A stretch of DNA of 64,000 nt, taken from Craterostigma plantagineum. Taxonomy: Eukaryota; Streptophyta; Magnoliopsida; Lamiales; Linderniaceae. The notes below the pieces were generated by a model. The model made no database searches. It saw only the letters and a list, made by a program, of their open reading frames with translations, and was not told the DNA's origin. A program made the position numbers and the translations under genes. This document shows positions 1-11,015 of this stretch, in pieces (position 1 is the stretch's first letter; each line of letters opens with the position of its first letter). Location: assembly GCA_027422505.1 (NCBI GenBank), contig JAPQWV010000479.1, forward strand, positions 383,001 through 447,000, written 5' to 3'.

Positions 1-1
1 A

Positions 2-130
2 CACCGACGCTACCGCGAGGAGCAACAGCGATACGAGCAGGCCCTGAAAGCCATGGACGACGCAGTCAGGCGATCACAGGAGTCACTGGCGTTCCTTCGT
101 CCTCGGCAGCCATCACCACCACCACCTTAG
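2..130 (+). CDS. C-terminal tail of an unidentified protein, cut by the window edge
   Basis: An open frame enters at base 2 and stops at 128-130 (TAG). The 42 visible residues are rich in Arg, Glu and Gln and end in a short proline run (PSPPPP), which looks like the end of a coiled-coil region. I do not recognise the family. The polypurine tract 320 bases downstream and the Athila-like 3' region after it suggest that this is the end of the last open reading frame of a plus-strand Athila-group retroelement. That is an inference from position, not from residues. Confidence 0.45.
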   Translation, partial: HRRYREEQQRYEQALKAMDDAVRRSQESLAFLRPRQPSPPPP

Positions 131-1530
131 TTCTGATTTCTTTTGGGATGTTTCTTTTGTAGAACACTTTGTGTGTTTGGTCTAGTCATCCAGACACTTT
201 TGATGATTATGATTTGTTTTGCTTTTTCTTTCCATCGTGCGTTTAATTTTCTTTTGAGTGTTTACAGGAAACGTGACACGAATTCAAACTACGACTCAAA
301 ATATTTCAAACTCAGGTGCAACAACCATGCTCAACTACATCAAATGTTCTAGGCCGGACCACGCCATTTTTCAGGGGAGTCACGTTCTTTTACAAATTCT
401 TTTACTTTCCTTTTATTAATTTCACACGTTGAGGACAACGTGCATCTTAAGTGTGGGGAGGGGGAATTTTGATGGAATTTTGTGAAAAATTTACGTGACA
501 ATTTTTATGATGCGCTGTGGTTTTCGAATTTAAAGAAGTCTGGCATGATTGTTTGCGTTTATCACAAAGTGGATTGCATATTAGGGAGTCTAGTGAGCGA
601 TAAAGACATGCATCAGTAATTTAATCTTTTCAGCATGAATAGATATAGTGTTACTTTGAGAGATTCACACACATAACCCATGTTCCGTTGTGAGAGTTTG
701 AGCTGACGAGGTTTTGCTCATTTTTCTTGGTTGTGTGAGTAGTGCATAATTTACGTCTCTCTAGAACTTGCTTGTTTGATACGCATTGAAATTGCTTATA
801 GTATGTTTTGTATGAATATGACGAAGGCATTAGGAAATAAGTCCAGGGCCAAAGTTCCCGACCACGACTGATCACCGTAGTTAGCCACTTTGAGCCTAAG
901 CCTATTTATTTCTTACACTTCGTATATCATAAGCCACTAACCTAAATCAGCAGAGATCATCTGAACCCGAGTTAAGCAGAAGTGAAAGTCGAATGTCAAA
1001 GTCGAAAAACGTAGTCGGATGACGCCTCAAGACAACGCCGAAAGCAGTCAAGAAAACCCCTCTTCAACAAGTTTTAACTCACAAAGAGTTGGCGTAAGGG
1101 CAGCGCACCGCAATGCGAAAGGGTATTCGAAAAAAAAAAGAGCGAAAAAAAAAGAAAAAAAAGAGAGAGAGAAATGGTGTGGCTGCTGGGAAACTGAAGC
1201 AAGAAGAGGATGCACTGTTGCAAAAGAAAGAAAGAACCTTTCCTTCGATAATCTTCCAGTCTCGTGAATTCCACATCATTTCTTAGTTTGAGACTTGGGA
1301 GAAGAAAGGCTTAGTGGAACGCAGCAGAAATAAGAGAAAGACGAAGACGGCGTAATCAAACGGGTTGATCCTGGCGTGCTTAAGACAATGACATGAAGAC
1401 TGACACGACTGCTACTCATATGTGATTCCATTAGCACCTCATTACTGTATGAACCCATTTAACCCGAAAAAGACCTTCTGATTCATGCTAACTGCTTTAA
1501 GTAGTAGACGTGCGATTGACTTGCAAGCAT
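131..1530 (+). mobile_element. 3' non-coding region of a plus-strand Athila-type element
   Basis: This stretch holds no credible gene. It contains a polypurine tract, a long A-rich purine block (about 1120-1175), and short blocks that match the minus-strand element at 2194-5015. The block CATCTGAACCCGAGTT near 958 is matched on the minus strand near 2820. The block at 1490-1530 (TTAAGTAGTAGA, GCGATT, CTTGCAAG, ATGGT) is matched on the minus strand near 2250-2300. The two elements are therefore relatives lying tail to tail. Similarity to the plus element stops at about 1530, where minus-strand LTR sequence begins. Confidence 0.6.
453..464 (+). other. Polypurine tract
   Basis: The sequence is GTGGGGAGGGGG, preceded by TTGAGGACAACGTG and CTTAAGT. 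This arrangement is typical of the plus-strand priming site of Athila and Tat retrotransposons. It lies about 320 bases after the stop codon at 130. Confidence 0.6.
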
Positions 1531-2191
1531 ATGGTTTGTTCAGTGTGAATTCGGCGTTGATCCGTCTCTTGCGCTTCTTGGTGGAATTCTCTGTTTCTGG
1601 CATCCCCTTTCATCACTCCATGATTAGGGTTATGATCTGATGGGTTCCCCTCTTTTTGAATCGAAATTGGGCTTTTATACTGACTTTCGCAACCTTCACG
1701 GTCTGGTACATGGGCCTTCACGGTGTGAATGTCATAACTCAACTTCGCATCGCTCTCTGCCAATTATCACGGCCTGGTGCACTTGCATTCATACCCGTGG
1801 CTCTCTCCAAATTGGATTTGCTTAACTCTCTGTCTGATGTCACGGCCTGGTGCATCAGGCTTCACGATCGTGACTCTTTTGTTGCTTGGATTTTGTCGCT
1901 CACTGTCCAATGTCACGGCCTAGTGTAACAAGGCTTCACGGCCGTGACTGCCAACAGTCTCGTCTTTTGCTCATTGTCACGGCCTGGTGCACTGGGTGTC
2001 ACGGCCGTGACACATATTAGTTTTCGTCGTACTTCCTCCGTTTTGCCTCGTTTCGCTCCTTTTCGCCCGAAGGTCGTCCTAAGGCCCTTCAATATCAAAA
2101 TAAGTGTAAATAGAGCGAATAAGTGCATGAAATGATTACGAAAACTATATTGTAACCCAATAAATACTGCAATAAATGTATACGTTTATCA
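1531..2191 (-). mobile_element. Truncated LTR of an Athila-type element
   Basis: Read on the minus strand the LTR begins TGATAAACG at 2191, directly after a polypurine tract. It runs through U3, a TATA-like TATAAAAGCCC near 1675 and the start of the transcribed part, and breaks off at about 1531. It is colinear with the plus-strand LTR at 29550: both share TATTTACAC, TTGAATGAGC-like and TTAGGAC blocks in U3, the same TATA context, and the leader motif GAAGCGC(A/G)AGAGACGGAT. U3 carries the GTCACGGCCGTGAC palindromes. The U5 end is missing. Confidence 0.65.
1690..2011. repeat. Repeated CACGGCC / GTCACGGCCGTGAC motif cluster in the LTR U3
   Basis: About every 65-75 bases a half-site CACGGCC is followed by CTGGTGCA and a full or near-full palindrome GTCACGGCCGTGAC. 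Clear palindromes lie at 1935-1948 (one mismatch) and 1998-2011 (perfect). The same units recur at 4848-4972 and 29722-30084, always upstream of the presumed start of retroelement transcription. Confidence 0.7.
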
Positions 2192-2193
2192 AA

Positions 2194-2206
2194 CCTTCCC
2201 ACACTC
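2194..2206 (-). other. Polypurine tract of the minus-strand Athila-type element
   Basis: On the minus strand the sequence is GAGTGTGGGAAGG, ending three bases before the LTR start TGATAAACG. It matches the tract at 453-464 in type and position. Confidence 0.6.
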
Positions 2207-2851
2207 AAATCACTCAGTGTATAGGCCGTGCGCTAGTCCAACCCCTACCATAGACTTGCAACTTAATCGCATATCTACTACTTAAGGTGACAAGCGTAAA
2301 TCTGAGGGTCGTTTTCGGGTCAAATAATAATGAGGTAGCATGCAAAAATATTGACACATGTAATCCTGAAGCTAGATATATAGGCGAAAACTCAAAGAAT
2401 ATAGCATGATCAAACTGACAGTCACATGCCCCAACATAAGACTCAACATTCTCGCTCTGAAATCCTGGACTTTTCTGCCCGACCCTCTTAACTCAGTTTC
2501 CTTTCATTTTCTTCCTTTTCACCTTGGTTACGTTGATTTTGTGCACTTCCCTTATTCCCTAAACATCAAGGTTTGACTTCTGTCGCAAAGAATACATCGT
2601 CACAGCGAATGCCGTGTACCAAGGGATACTTATTACCAAAACTTATATTTTGCAAAAGGTTTATGGCCAGGCTTATGCAAGGGATCGGGTCACTTCAGAA
2701 AACCGTCAAGTAGGATCGAGCCTTTTCACCGAATAATAGAGAAGAACATTAAATCAGACATTAAAGCAGTAACCCTCCAGTTTGACATCTGCTTTGTTCT
2801 AATCAACTCGGGTTCAGATGACCTCTGGAGGCTTATTCGGGTTAGCAGCTT

Positions 2852-4031
2852 TTATCGTTCACGAGGTGAGAAACGAATAGGCTTAGGCTCAAAGTGGCGG
2901 TGCAGAGCGTCGGCATTCATGCGCATCATCTCCCAGCACAGTGCTTCGAGGTCCGTTTTCGACGCGTATGGGGCGACGCCGGACGACTCACCCTGGTGAT
3001 ATCCGAAAGAATATGAAGGCCCAACGATCGTGTCTATCTCCATCGGGTGAGGCCCTCGATGTAGAGCTGGTCGGCAGGGATGTGGTCCATCTGGCCACGA
3101 TACATCTCGTGCCAGACGTACACCTTGTACGCGCGAGTCCAGGCGAGCACCTGCACGAGCATCTTCATCTTCACGAGAATCTTCTCGTTCAGTGGGTTGC
3201 GTCCGCCGACGACCTCTATCTCGGGTGGGTTCGCCAGTAATGTAGTCGCTGGATGACTCTTGCAATGAATGCCCCCACAACGATCTTCCAACGACTTTTT
3301 GTTTCTGTTTGACTACTGAAGGCGTGGGTCAGGGCCATCCCCTAATGGACTTATTCGCCGCTCTGCATTTTGGCTAAGTAAAATAGGTCACAGAGCGTCC
3401 GTGTGAGTCATCCCTCGGTGTGAGCAAAGTCGTCAGCAGGCAGTGGATGTAGTCATGCCTGGGCTCCTGAGCAAAGACGCCTTCGAGGTCTTTACGCTGA
3501 ATTTTGGCTCGTCTGCGTGCGATGTCGGCCCAGCAGTCAAGTTATCCCCCGGGTTCCGAAGGTAATCCTTATAGTGCTTGTCTGGAAATGGTGCATTTGG
3601 CCCGAAATAGGGTACTGGCACTCTAAACGCCCTGCAAAAATCGTCTACGTCCATCGTGTGCTCCACGGTGAACGCCTGGAATTTGATCGTATTGTAGCCA
3701 TACTCCTCGTGGGAGAATGCGGGCAGGAACTCGAGCGTCAGCTTCTTGTAGGACGGCTCGTCTGTGTGAAAGAAAGTCGCCCATCCACTGCGCGACAAAT
3801 ACTATGCGACCTGCTGGTTGATGTGGTGCTTCGCCAGCTTATCGTGGTCGATTTGGTCCATAGGGATGAACTCCATCGTTTTCAGCCTGTTGTACCATTC
3901 CGTCTGGACCTCATCAGTGAATTGCTGCATAGCAGCTAGGAGTGTCAGTGTAGGGTCGCGTCACCTTTGACGAACGGGCGAGCGCGAGGCGGGGTCACGT
4001 TGAGCAGTGCAGCGGCTTCGAGTCATATTGC
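2852..4031 (-). pseudogene. Broken Athila ORF1-like (env-position) gene
   Basis: Conserved stretches resembling the Athila ORF-1 family, a protein of unknown function encoded after pol in Athila elements, appear in several frames. They read from an ATG at 4026, through a block at about 3939-3800 (TEWYNRLKTMEF, DHDKLAKHHI), then 3798-3433 (SGWATFFHTDEPSYKKL, FRVPVPYFGPNAPFPDKHY), and on to 3291-2852. The frame is broken by a stop 22 codons after the ATG, another stop near 3800 and at least two later frame changes. A typical member is several hundred residues long, so most of the length is present but it cannot be translated. A polypurine tract and LTR follow downstream. No gag, protease, reverse transcriptase or integrase lies upstream. 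Confidence 0.65.
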
Positions 4032-4612
4032 CTAGAAAATGCATGTGAGCTCGCAAAGAAAATAACATTATCAAGACAGCTCAACTCGACCAATAATACG
4101 ACACGATAGACACGTTTCATTCAATAACAAATGAAAGAATCGAGAAGGCATTTTGTCGAATACGTAACGGGCAAGCCAACATATGCATTCCAAGCTTTAC
4201 AATCAATCGACTAAGCACATTCCTTAGACTTCATGTGATAATATCAAAGCTAAACACCCCTTAGAGCAACATATTTCGCCACCAAGTACAAAAATTCCCA
4301 ATTTACGAAATTAGGGTTTATCATCAAAATTCATGGATGAAATTAACAAATTAAACAAACCCAGAATGTGCATAGCATATATCTATCCATGAGAATGCAA
4401 GAAACACACTAATAATTGGACCCAATCTCGAAATCCCAAATTGGAAAATTCGGATTCATCATAAAATGGACATTCATGGCTCAATTTCGCTAAAAAGGTA
4501 AGCCCAAAGCATAATAACACGTAAAACAATGTAGAATAGCACCTTCATAACCCAATTTTAGCAAAAAATTCGACGAACTCCAACTAATTAGGGTTAAAAA
4601 GAATTTTCATAC
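4032..4612 (-). other. Predicted intron in the leader of the Athila ORF1-like gene
   Basis: The minus strand shows a good donor (GCGAG, then GTATGA) at 4612 and an acceptor (CATTTTCTAG) at 4032, five bases before the first ATG. The 581 bases between are T-rich with no open frame. Splicing of the env-position gene in Athila-like elements is plausible. No transcript evidence is available here. Confidence 0.45.
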
Positions 4613-4639
4613 CTCGCGAGCTTAAGCGAATGTGGGTTA

Positions 4640-5015
4640 ATCACCTTAGGATGGAGGTTTAGGGGTGGTCGCCGGACTGTGCGATGCGGGCGAAGGTGGT
4701 GGCGTTGGTAGGTGGTGGTCAGAGATGGTTGTGAGGGAGGGGGCGTGAGAAGAAATCGCGAGAGAGAGAGGGAAAAGAAAAGAGGGAGAGAGAGAGAGAG
4801 AGAGAGAGATGGGTCGATTAAGTGATTTTTTTTTAAAGCCGTAAGCATCACGGCCGTGAAGCCTAAGCTTCTGGCCATGACAAGAGGCAGCAAGTGCCAT
4901 TGGACGGAGTCAAGCTTCATGGCCGTGACAAAGCACAGCGAGGTCCTTCTATTCTTTTTTTCACGGCCGTGAAGCTTAAGCTTCTGGCCGTGACAAAGCA
5001 CGGCGAGGTCCTTCG
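4640..5015 (-). promoter_or_regulatory. U3-like promoter region with palindromes and a GA/CT tract
   Basis: Palindromes at 4848-4859 and 4961-4972 and half sites (TGGCCGTGAC) between them repeat the LTR U3 motif. A (GA)n tract lies at about 4784-4809. The region sits just upstream of the spliced leader at 4613, so it may be the promoter of the ORF1-like gene or a remnant of an LTR. It ends at a junction with copia sequence near 5016-5035. Open frames across it translate the microsatellite and are not real genes. Confidence 0.45.
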
Positions 5016-5035
5016 ATTTTTTTAGCTCATATGTG

Positions 5036-5239
5036 TCATAGTTTTAAGATAATAGTGGATCTGGCTTTCTTGTCCAGTTCATTAAATTTATCGTCTTTCA
5101 TTTTGGTTGGTTTCTTCTTTGCGCCTTCAAGCGCCACCTCACAACCGTCTTGAATGAGTATGGTTTCCATCTTGAGACTCCACATTCTAAAGTTGACATT
5201 TCTGTCGAGCTTTTCAATTGACATTTTTGTTATCGTCAT
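5036..5239 (-). pseudogene. N-terminal fragment of a Ty1/copia gag
   Basis: Starting at the ATG at 5239, shortly after a tRNA-Met primer site, the frame encodes the typical copia gag start: KLDRNVNFRMWSLKMETIL, then DGCEVALEG and FNELDKKARSTI. This is the UBN2-type gag domain of plant copia elements. Only about 68 residues remain before the element is cut off at about 5036, where it abuts Athila-type sequence. Gag, protease, integrase and RT are otherwise absent. Confidence 0.8.
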
Positions 5240-5264
5240 GGTGGCTAAAAAATAAATCAGGGTT

Positions 5265-5277
5265 GGCTCTGATACCA
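5265..5277 (-). other. Primer binding site for initiator tRNA-Met (copia element)
   Basis: The minus strand reads TGGTATCAGAGCC, complementary to the 3' end of plant initiator tRNA-Met. It lies three bases after the LTR end (CCTAACA) and 26 bases before the gag ATG. Confidence 0.88.
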
Positions 5278-5280
5278 ATT

Positions 5281-5429
5281 TGTTAGGATATTTTGATTCC
5301 CGATAATATATTTGCCCGAAAAATGACGATAATAAACAAAATAGATGAACAAATTATGGACAGTGAACACGAGATTTTACGTGGTTCAATCGAAATGACC
5401 TACGTCCACGGACCGGAGGGTAGAACATC
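5281..5429 (-). mobile_element. Copia 5' LTR, inner part
   Basis: The LTR end (CCTAACA on the minus strand) lies at 5281. In the opposite orientation the segment contains ACGAGATTTTACGTGGTTC and ACCTACGTCCACGGA, phrases seen in many plant copia LTRs. The LTR is interrupted at 5430 by the poly(A) end of a LINE and seems to resume at about 10250. Confidence 0.7.
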
Positions 5430-5519
5430 TTTTTTTTTTGGTCAAATGAATTTTTCATTAACCACAAGGAACGGTTTTTACAACTGTTATCTCATCTCAC
5501 CTATACATCAAAACATCAA

Positions 5520-8500
5520 CTAAACTAAGGGGGAACAGATTCTATTAAAAATAGGCATATCGGCTGCTCTCTTCACACGGCACACACTTCCAATCCTCCA
5601 CTTCATCTCCTTCTCTATGGTGGTCACAATCTGCTCTTCAGTCGAACTGCCAGAAGCATGCACTCGTCTATTACGCTCATACCAAATGTAGTAGAACATG
5701 GCTGCATAACAAGCCAACAGAATACTGTACCTAGCCTTCCTCTTCCTCCCCATCTTCTTGAGCCAATCACACAGCTCAGTAAATGAACAGAATGTCACCT
5801 CCATCTGCAACCAGTCATTCATCCTATGTAGCATATTTGTACTGAATCTGCATTCCACAAACAAATGCTCTACATCTTCCATCTGGCTGGTACAAAGAGG
5901 ACAGCTTCTATCACTAATGGCCATCCCCCAATTAATCATTCTCTCTTTCGTTAGAAGTCTCTTCTGTACAAGTAATCATAAAAAGAAAGAGTGCTTCGGT
6001 ACACTATACATGTTCCACACAGCACGGCATAAGGGAAATGGTGTAACTGGCCCTTTAAGCCAATCATAACCCGATTTAACAGAATATATCCCAGTAGCAG
6101 AGCTGGTCCAAACCCCCCCTCCATAACCATTCTGGAGCTTCCATTTGAGCCTATTGATCTTCTTCCAATGCCAGCCTGAGTCCAGTGCAGGCGTGTAGTC
6201 CCATAAACTAGTCCCTCTAAAGTACATCACATGGACCCTTTTGATCCAGAGAGTATCAGTCTTATTCATAATCTCCCAATCTGCTTCCCAACTAGAGCCT
6301 CATTCCACGTAGTACAGTCCTTGATATTCAGCCCCCCATACTTCTTCGGCAAGCATACTCTATCCCAACTAATCAGAGGCACACCCCTTTTCCCATTCTG
6401 CTGTTTGCCCCAGAGAAAATCCCTACAGATATGGTCAACCACCTTCGAAACAGCTTTTGGGAAAAGGAGAATAGATCCCCAATACCCATGCGTAGCCAAC
6501 AGCACCGAGTTTATTAAGCACACTCGCCCTGCATACGAGAGATGCCTCGTGGACCAACAGCGCAGTCTAGCTGTAATTTTCTCAACCAACACCTGAAAAG
6601 CCTGTTTGCTCCATTTAGTGGGTGCCATTGGCACCCCTAAGTACCTCATGGGGTAGCTTCCTAATTGGAATCCCGTGGACTGCACTATACACTGAGCAGA
6701 GTGCTTGGAAGTGCCAGCCAAAAACAGGTTAGACTTGAGCCTATTAGCCTCCAGACCAGTCACAGTTTTGAAGTGGTCTAAGGACTCTGTGACCACATTC
6801 ACTGCTCCCTCTTTGCCCTTACAAAAGATCATGAGATCATCCGCAAAACACAGATTTATCATGTTAATATGCTTGCATAAGGGATGGAACCTGAACCTAG
6901 AGTCTCTGGCAGCAGCTTGCAGTTTCCTAGTAAGGTATTCCATTACAATCACAAAAAGTAACGGAGACATTGGATCACCTTGTCTTAACCCTCTACTTCC
7001 TTTAAATAGACCTGCTGTTGACCCATTGAGAGATATGGTGAAGGTCACCGAGGACACACATTCCATGATCCATTTGATAAACTTCATGGGAAATCTAAGG
7101 ACACATAACCATTTTTCCAAAAAGGACCATTCCACAGTGTCATAGGCCTTCCTCAGATCCACTTTAAGAAGAGCCCTAGAAGAGGCATTCTTCCTATTGT
7201 ACAACCTAATAAGGTCCTGACAGAGTAGTATGTTATGAACTATAGATCTTCCTGCCACAAAAGCACTTTGGTTGGAGTTAATGAGTTTTGGGAGGAGAGG
7301 CTTTATTCTGTCACACAGCATTTTGGAAATGCACTTGTATATAGTATTGCAGCAAGCAATTGGCCTGAAATCTGCAGCTGTAACAGGGTTAGCTACTTTA
7401 GGAATTAAGCACAGGTTGGTTCTGTTTACCACTGGCAGAAGGCTCCCAGTCTGGAAAAACTCGAGGACTGCATCAGTGATGTCCTCTCCAACCAGATTCC
7501 ATGCCTTCTTAAAGAACCCACTCCCATATCCATCAGGCCCTGGAGCAGCCTCCTCATGAATGGCTTCCATAGCTTTGGCAACATCCTTTCTAGCAAAAGG
7601 TTGGACCAGCTGCAGTTGATCTGTCAAAGACAGCATATACCCCTCCTCAGCTACCTGTGCATCCAGTGTTCCAGCCAGCTTGGCCCTCTTTCCCAGTAGG
7701 TCCCTATAATATTCAAGGAAGTGCTGGTGGATAGCCTCACTGTCCTCGAGCAGATTCCCTTCCATGGTGGCTATAGAGAGAATTCTGTTAGCATATGCCC
7801 TTTGCCTGAGTACTGAGTGATAATAAGCTGTGTTCTGGTCCCCTGCTCAAGCCATCTGACTTTATCCTTCTGCCTCAGAAATTTATCATTTGCCACACTG
7901 AGGAAACTATACTCCAATCTCAGAGCTGCTTCCTTTTCTAACAACACAGAATTGAGTGGATCCTCATGCAATGCAGTTTGGCATTCATCCAGCAGCTTCT
8001 TCTGTTGCTCAGTTCTGATCACAATGTTGGCAAACCTTTCCTTGTTCAGGCATTTAAGAGGTCTCCTGAGCTTGTGGAGGTTCTGGTAAACCTTTACCAT
8101 GGCTGTGCCCTCTTGCCCACCCCAGCTATCTGCAACTGTCTGCAAGAAAGATGGAGTCATACTCCACATATTGAAGTATTTAAAAGGTTGCTGTGGTGAA
8201 GGGAATGTCCCATATCCCTCAACAAAAGTGGGGTGTGGTCAGATATCCCTTCTGGTAAGAATGTCACAGCATAATCATAGAATCTGGACAGCCAAGCCTC
8301 ATTGGCTAAAGCCCAGTCCAGTCTGCTCCAAATTCTCATACATGTCCTTTGCTTATTAGACCAAGTATAGTGGCATCCATTCCTTCTAATCTCCCCTAAT
8401 TGACAATATTGAATGCACTGGTTAAACCCACTGAACTCGCTGGCATTGACTGGTGCACCTCCAATCCTGTCATCCACACTTCTAAGATTGTTAAAATCCC

Positions 8501-8911
8501 CCCAAATCATCCACGGAGCAGTCATAGTATCACCTATAGACTGCAGCACCTCCCATAGTAAGTCTCTCTCAGCAGAAACATTTGACCCATAGATACTGGT
8601 CACATATGTGACCAGATTCCCCCTTGACATACTTTGATGTGTAAGTGTTGTGCAGATTTGGATACTATTTCCAGCTCGAGGTCCCTTCCCCACAGCACAA
8701 TGATTCTGCCAAGTGGATGTTCAGTTAGGTTATGAATCACCTGCCATCCCCTGAAGTGTTTATTAATAACCTCAGTCACTTTTCCCACCTTGAGCTTGGT
8801 TTCCAATAGACACAAAAAACTAATCTTGTATTTACAGCAGAAGAAGGCAAGTTCTCTCTGCTTAGCAGGGCCATTAAGGCCCCTGATATTCCAAATGAGA
8901 CTTCTATCCAT
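5520..8911 (-). pseudogene. LINE ORF2: endonuclease, reverse transcriptase, zf-RVT (frameshifted)
   Basis: The product would nick target DNA and copy its own RNA. The ATG at 8911 starts an APE-type endonuclease (WNIRGLN, FLCLLETK, then IWGDFNNL and ISDHTPLLL). The reverse transcriptase covers about 7830-6266, with the catalytic CFADDLMIF, the RQGDPMSPLLF motif and MRYLGVPM. The C-terminal part (5939-5520) has the CPLC...HLFVEC zinc motif typical of plant LINEs. Frame changes occur near 8640, 8170, 7847 (the WLEQGDQNTAYYH-type motif is split by one base), 6270 and 5960. All motifs are present, so the decay is by small indels rather than by loss of domains. Confidence 0.88.
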
Positions 8912-10212
8912 GACCAGGATCAGGGACCTCTGCTTGGAAGGGTTAGATTCACTGAAAAACACAGTTTCTTGTTGGATCAGATCAGCCCAGGCTTGCTGTT
9001 GCCTCTCTGCATCCTTGGAATTCCCTATATTTCGTATTACAGGCTGTTGTATAGGTACTGTGCCCGGCTTGACCTGACCTTCCTGCCCTGATGTACTCAC
9101 ACTGCCCTCTGCCCCTTTTTGGTTCATACCATTCTCTGCATTTCTATCACCCAGTTTGTGCAGAAGCTGGCTAGGTTTCCAGATTTTCTGCACTTCTTTT
9201 CTGCATATGATTTCATCATGACCATATTTTCCACATTTTGCACACAACACACGCTTCCACTCATAGGTGACTGCTTGTTCCATGAGCTGCCCCTTCTCAT
9301 TCATGAACTGGATACTATCCTTAAGAGGTTTATTAAGGCTGACCTCAACTAACACCCTAGCATAGTGTATACGCTCTTTCTTGCGAGTGAAGGTATCCGA
9401 CATGATGGGTTTCCCAATCAAACTCGCGAGCCGACTGAGAGTCTTCGTACCCCAGTACTTCAAATCTAGATGCGGCAAGTGTATCCAAATAGGCACACTG
9501 TCGACTCCTACCTTAGTGAATTGAATGTCCTCGGACACGGAGTAAGCACCAGAGGCTTCTTGTCAAAGTGAAGTATGTCCGTTTGCAAGATGGTATCCCT
9601 AGCTTCCACAGATTCAAATTTGGCCAGAAATAAGCCTTGCCTGACCTGCCACACATTCAACAGACCTTTGCTATCCCACTTCCTCTTCAGAAAGCCCGTC
9701 ATAACTCCATATGGAGGGTTGGACCCGAGAACATAGCACAATAGAGATGATTTCCAGTGTTCCACCTCTTCCTTAATTTCCTCAGCATCCACAAGACCGA
9801 CTTCATGCCCATCCTCAGAGATAGGCTGCACATATTCAAGCTTATTATCTATATCCTTAAGCAGGTTCACATTAAATTGCGCCCAAGGATTGCCGTGCAC
9901 CGCTCCTTGCCGCTCCGGCGAGCTACATCCTCGGTTGGGTGCCTTCTGAGCTGAATCTCTCCCAATAGACTCGCCCGGGGTAGGCCACTCCTTCTCCGCC
10001 CCAATCGATCTCCCAACCAAATCGTGCGAACCCTCCTCCAATAGAACAGTAAAGTTCCGCGATTTTGCCTCCGAGCTGAACCCCGTGGCTACTCTCACAG
10101 CAGTACTTCCATCCCTAGTCGCTTGCCCATTCGAACTCCCATTGGTTGGGGACGGCGTCATCGACACGATCGGCACCTCCCGCTGCTTCGTAGATTTCTT
10201 CTTCTTCGCCAT
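8912..10212 (-). pseudogene. LINE ORF1: gag-like DUF4283 protein with zinc knuckle (frameshifted)
   Basis: The start at 10212 opens a lysine-rich N terminus (AKKKKSTKQRE) and a DUF4283-type RNA-binding region (GFLKRKWDSKGLLNVWQV, GLFLAKFES). A frameshift near 9530 moves the reading into a second frame. That frame has SVPIWIHLPHLDLKYWG and the CCHC knuckle CAKCGKYGHDEIIC. Plant L1 ORF1 proteins have this domain order and coat the LINE RNA. ORF1 runs into ORF2 in the same frame, with no stop before the ORF2 ATG at 8911. Confidence 0.82.
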
Positions 10213-10249
10213 GGCGGAAGAAGAGAGAGAAATTTTACGAATGGCTATG

Positions 10250-10600
10250 TATTTTCTTTTTATGTGGAGATATTACAGAAATATAACCTCGTAAATCGGA
10301 TATGTCGAAGAACAACTACAACGATTGTGAGAATAAAATCAGCGGACTGATATAGAAGATTTATTGTGGTGTTATTATTCCTTCTATCCTCGTTCTCGTA
10401 TTTATAGGCAAATGCGTGCCTTAATAATGTATGTGAGTGGATAATAAAAGCAGCCACCTTGGACTATTGAATTCGGCTTGGTGTTGGACGGTTCCTACTT
10501 TGATATGTCAAGCTGCCAACTTTAAGAAAGCAAATTCCAATTTTTTCCTCTCTTCTAGCATTTAGTCGGCCCACAAAGGTCACTATCGACAATATGATTG
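10250..10600 (-). mobile_element. Copia LTR, outer part (beyond the LINE insertion)
   Basis: This is probably the rest of the LTR split at 5430. It carries a TATA-like block (TATAAATA on the minus strand near 10400) with CACGCATTTGCC next to it, as in many copia LTRs. The outer LTR boundary is not clear. No TG terminus with a matching target duplication could be identified, so the end is approximate. Confidence 0.45.
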
Positions 10601-10859
10601 TTATCTCATGTACTTATATGATAAAATAAATAAACATAATTAATTTATTCACTGTTTCGTGACGATCAAATTGATATGCATCAAATATTTTTAGATATTC
10701 ATAAGAATTTTTTAATTTATTGGGACGATACGGAACATGATATGCGACGATAATATGCAACCTTGGTATTCTGTATAATGATAGAAAAGAAATAACTTTT
10801 GAAAATAATGTAGAATCTTAGCATATAACTACATCAAATTTTAAGGCTTTTACTTTAAA

Positions 10860-11015
10860 TAATTTTGTTTGCTTCTATTTGCTTGTCTTGTTATGTAATA
10901 TGCTATATTCGGCATACAAGTGGAGTACTCGAAGTATTTACGCAATACGCTACGCTGTTTACGCTATGTCATATCAAACAAAAACGCGACGCATTGCGCT
11001 ATACGCATTTTAAAA
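10860..11015. mobile_element. Remnant of the same MITE family as 25046-25604
   Basis: The segment TACGCAATACGCTACGCTG and the end ACGCATTTTAAAACAT match the right part of the Mutator-type MITE at 25046-25604 (ACGCAATGCGCTACGCT and ACGCATTTTAAAACAT). The left terminus is not found, so this copy is truncated or decayed. The bases between 10600 and 10860 are AT-rich with nothing recognisable. Confidence 0.5.

Larger units (their letters stand above)
5430..10250 (-). mobile_element. L1-type LINE, almost full length, inserted in a copia LTR
   Basis: On the minus strand the order is short 5' UTR, ORF1, ORF2 and a poly(A) tail (the T run 5430-5439 on the plus strand). The 5' end is estimated near 10250 because the first ATG is at 10212 and copia LTR sequence (TATTTATAGGC and so on) follows. 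I could not identify a target-site duplication. About five or six frameshifts show that the copy is dead. Its size (4.8 kb) is close to that of a complete plant L1, so this copy was not strongly 5'-truncated. Confidence 0.85.

Noticed and set aside
4594..5001. 135-residue minus-strand open frame
   Set aside because: It translates a CT microsatellite and the U3 palindromes. There is no family resemblance.
5421..10320. Target duplication of the LINE (AGAACATC versus AAGAACAAC)
   Set aside because: The match is too poor and the position relative to the 5' end is uncertain.
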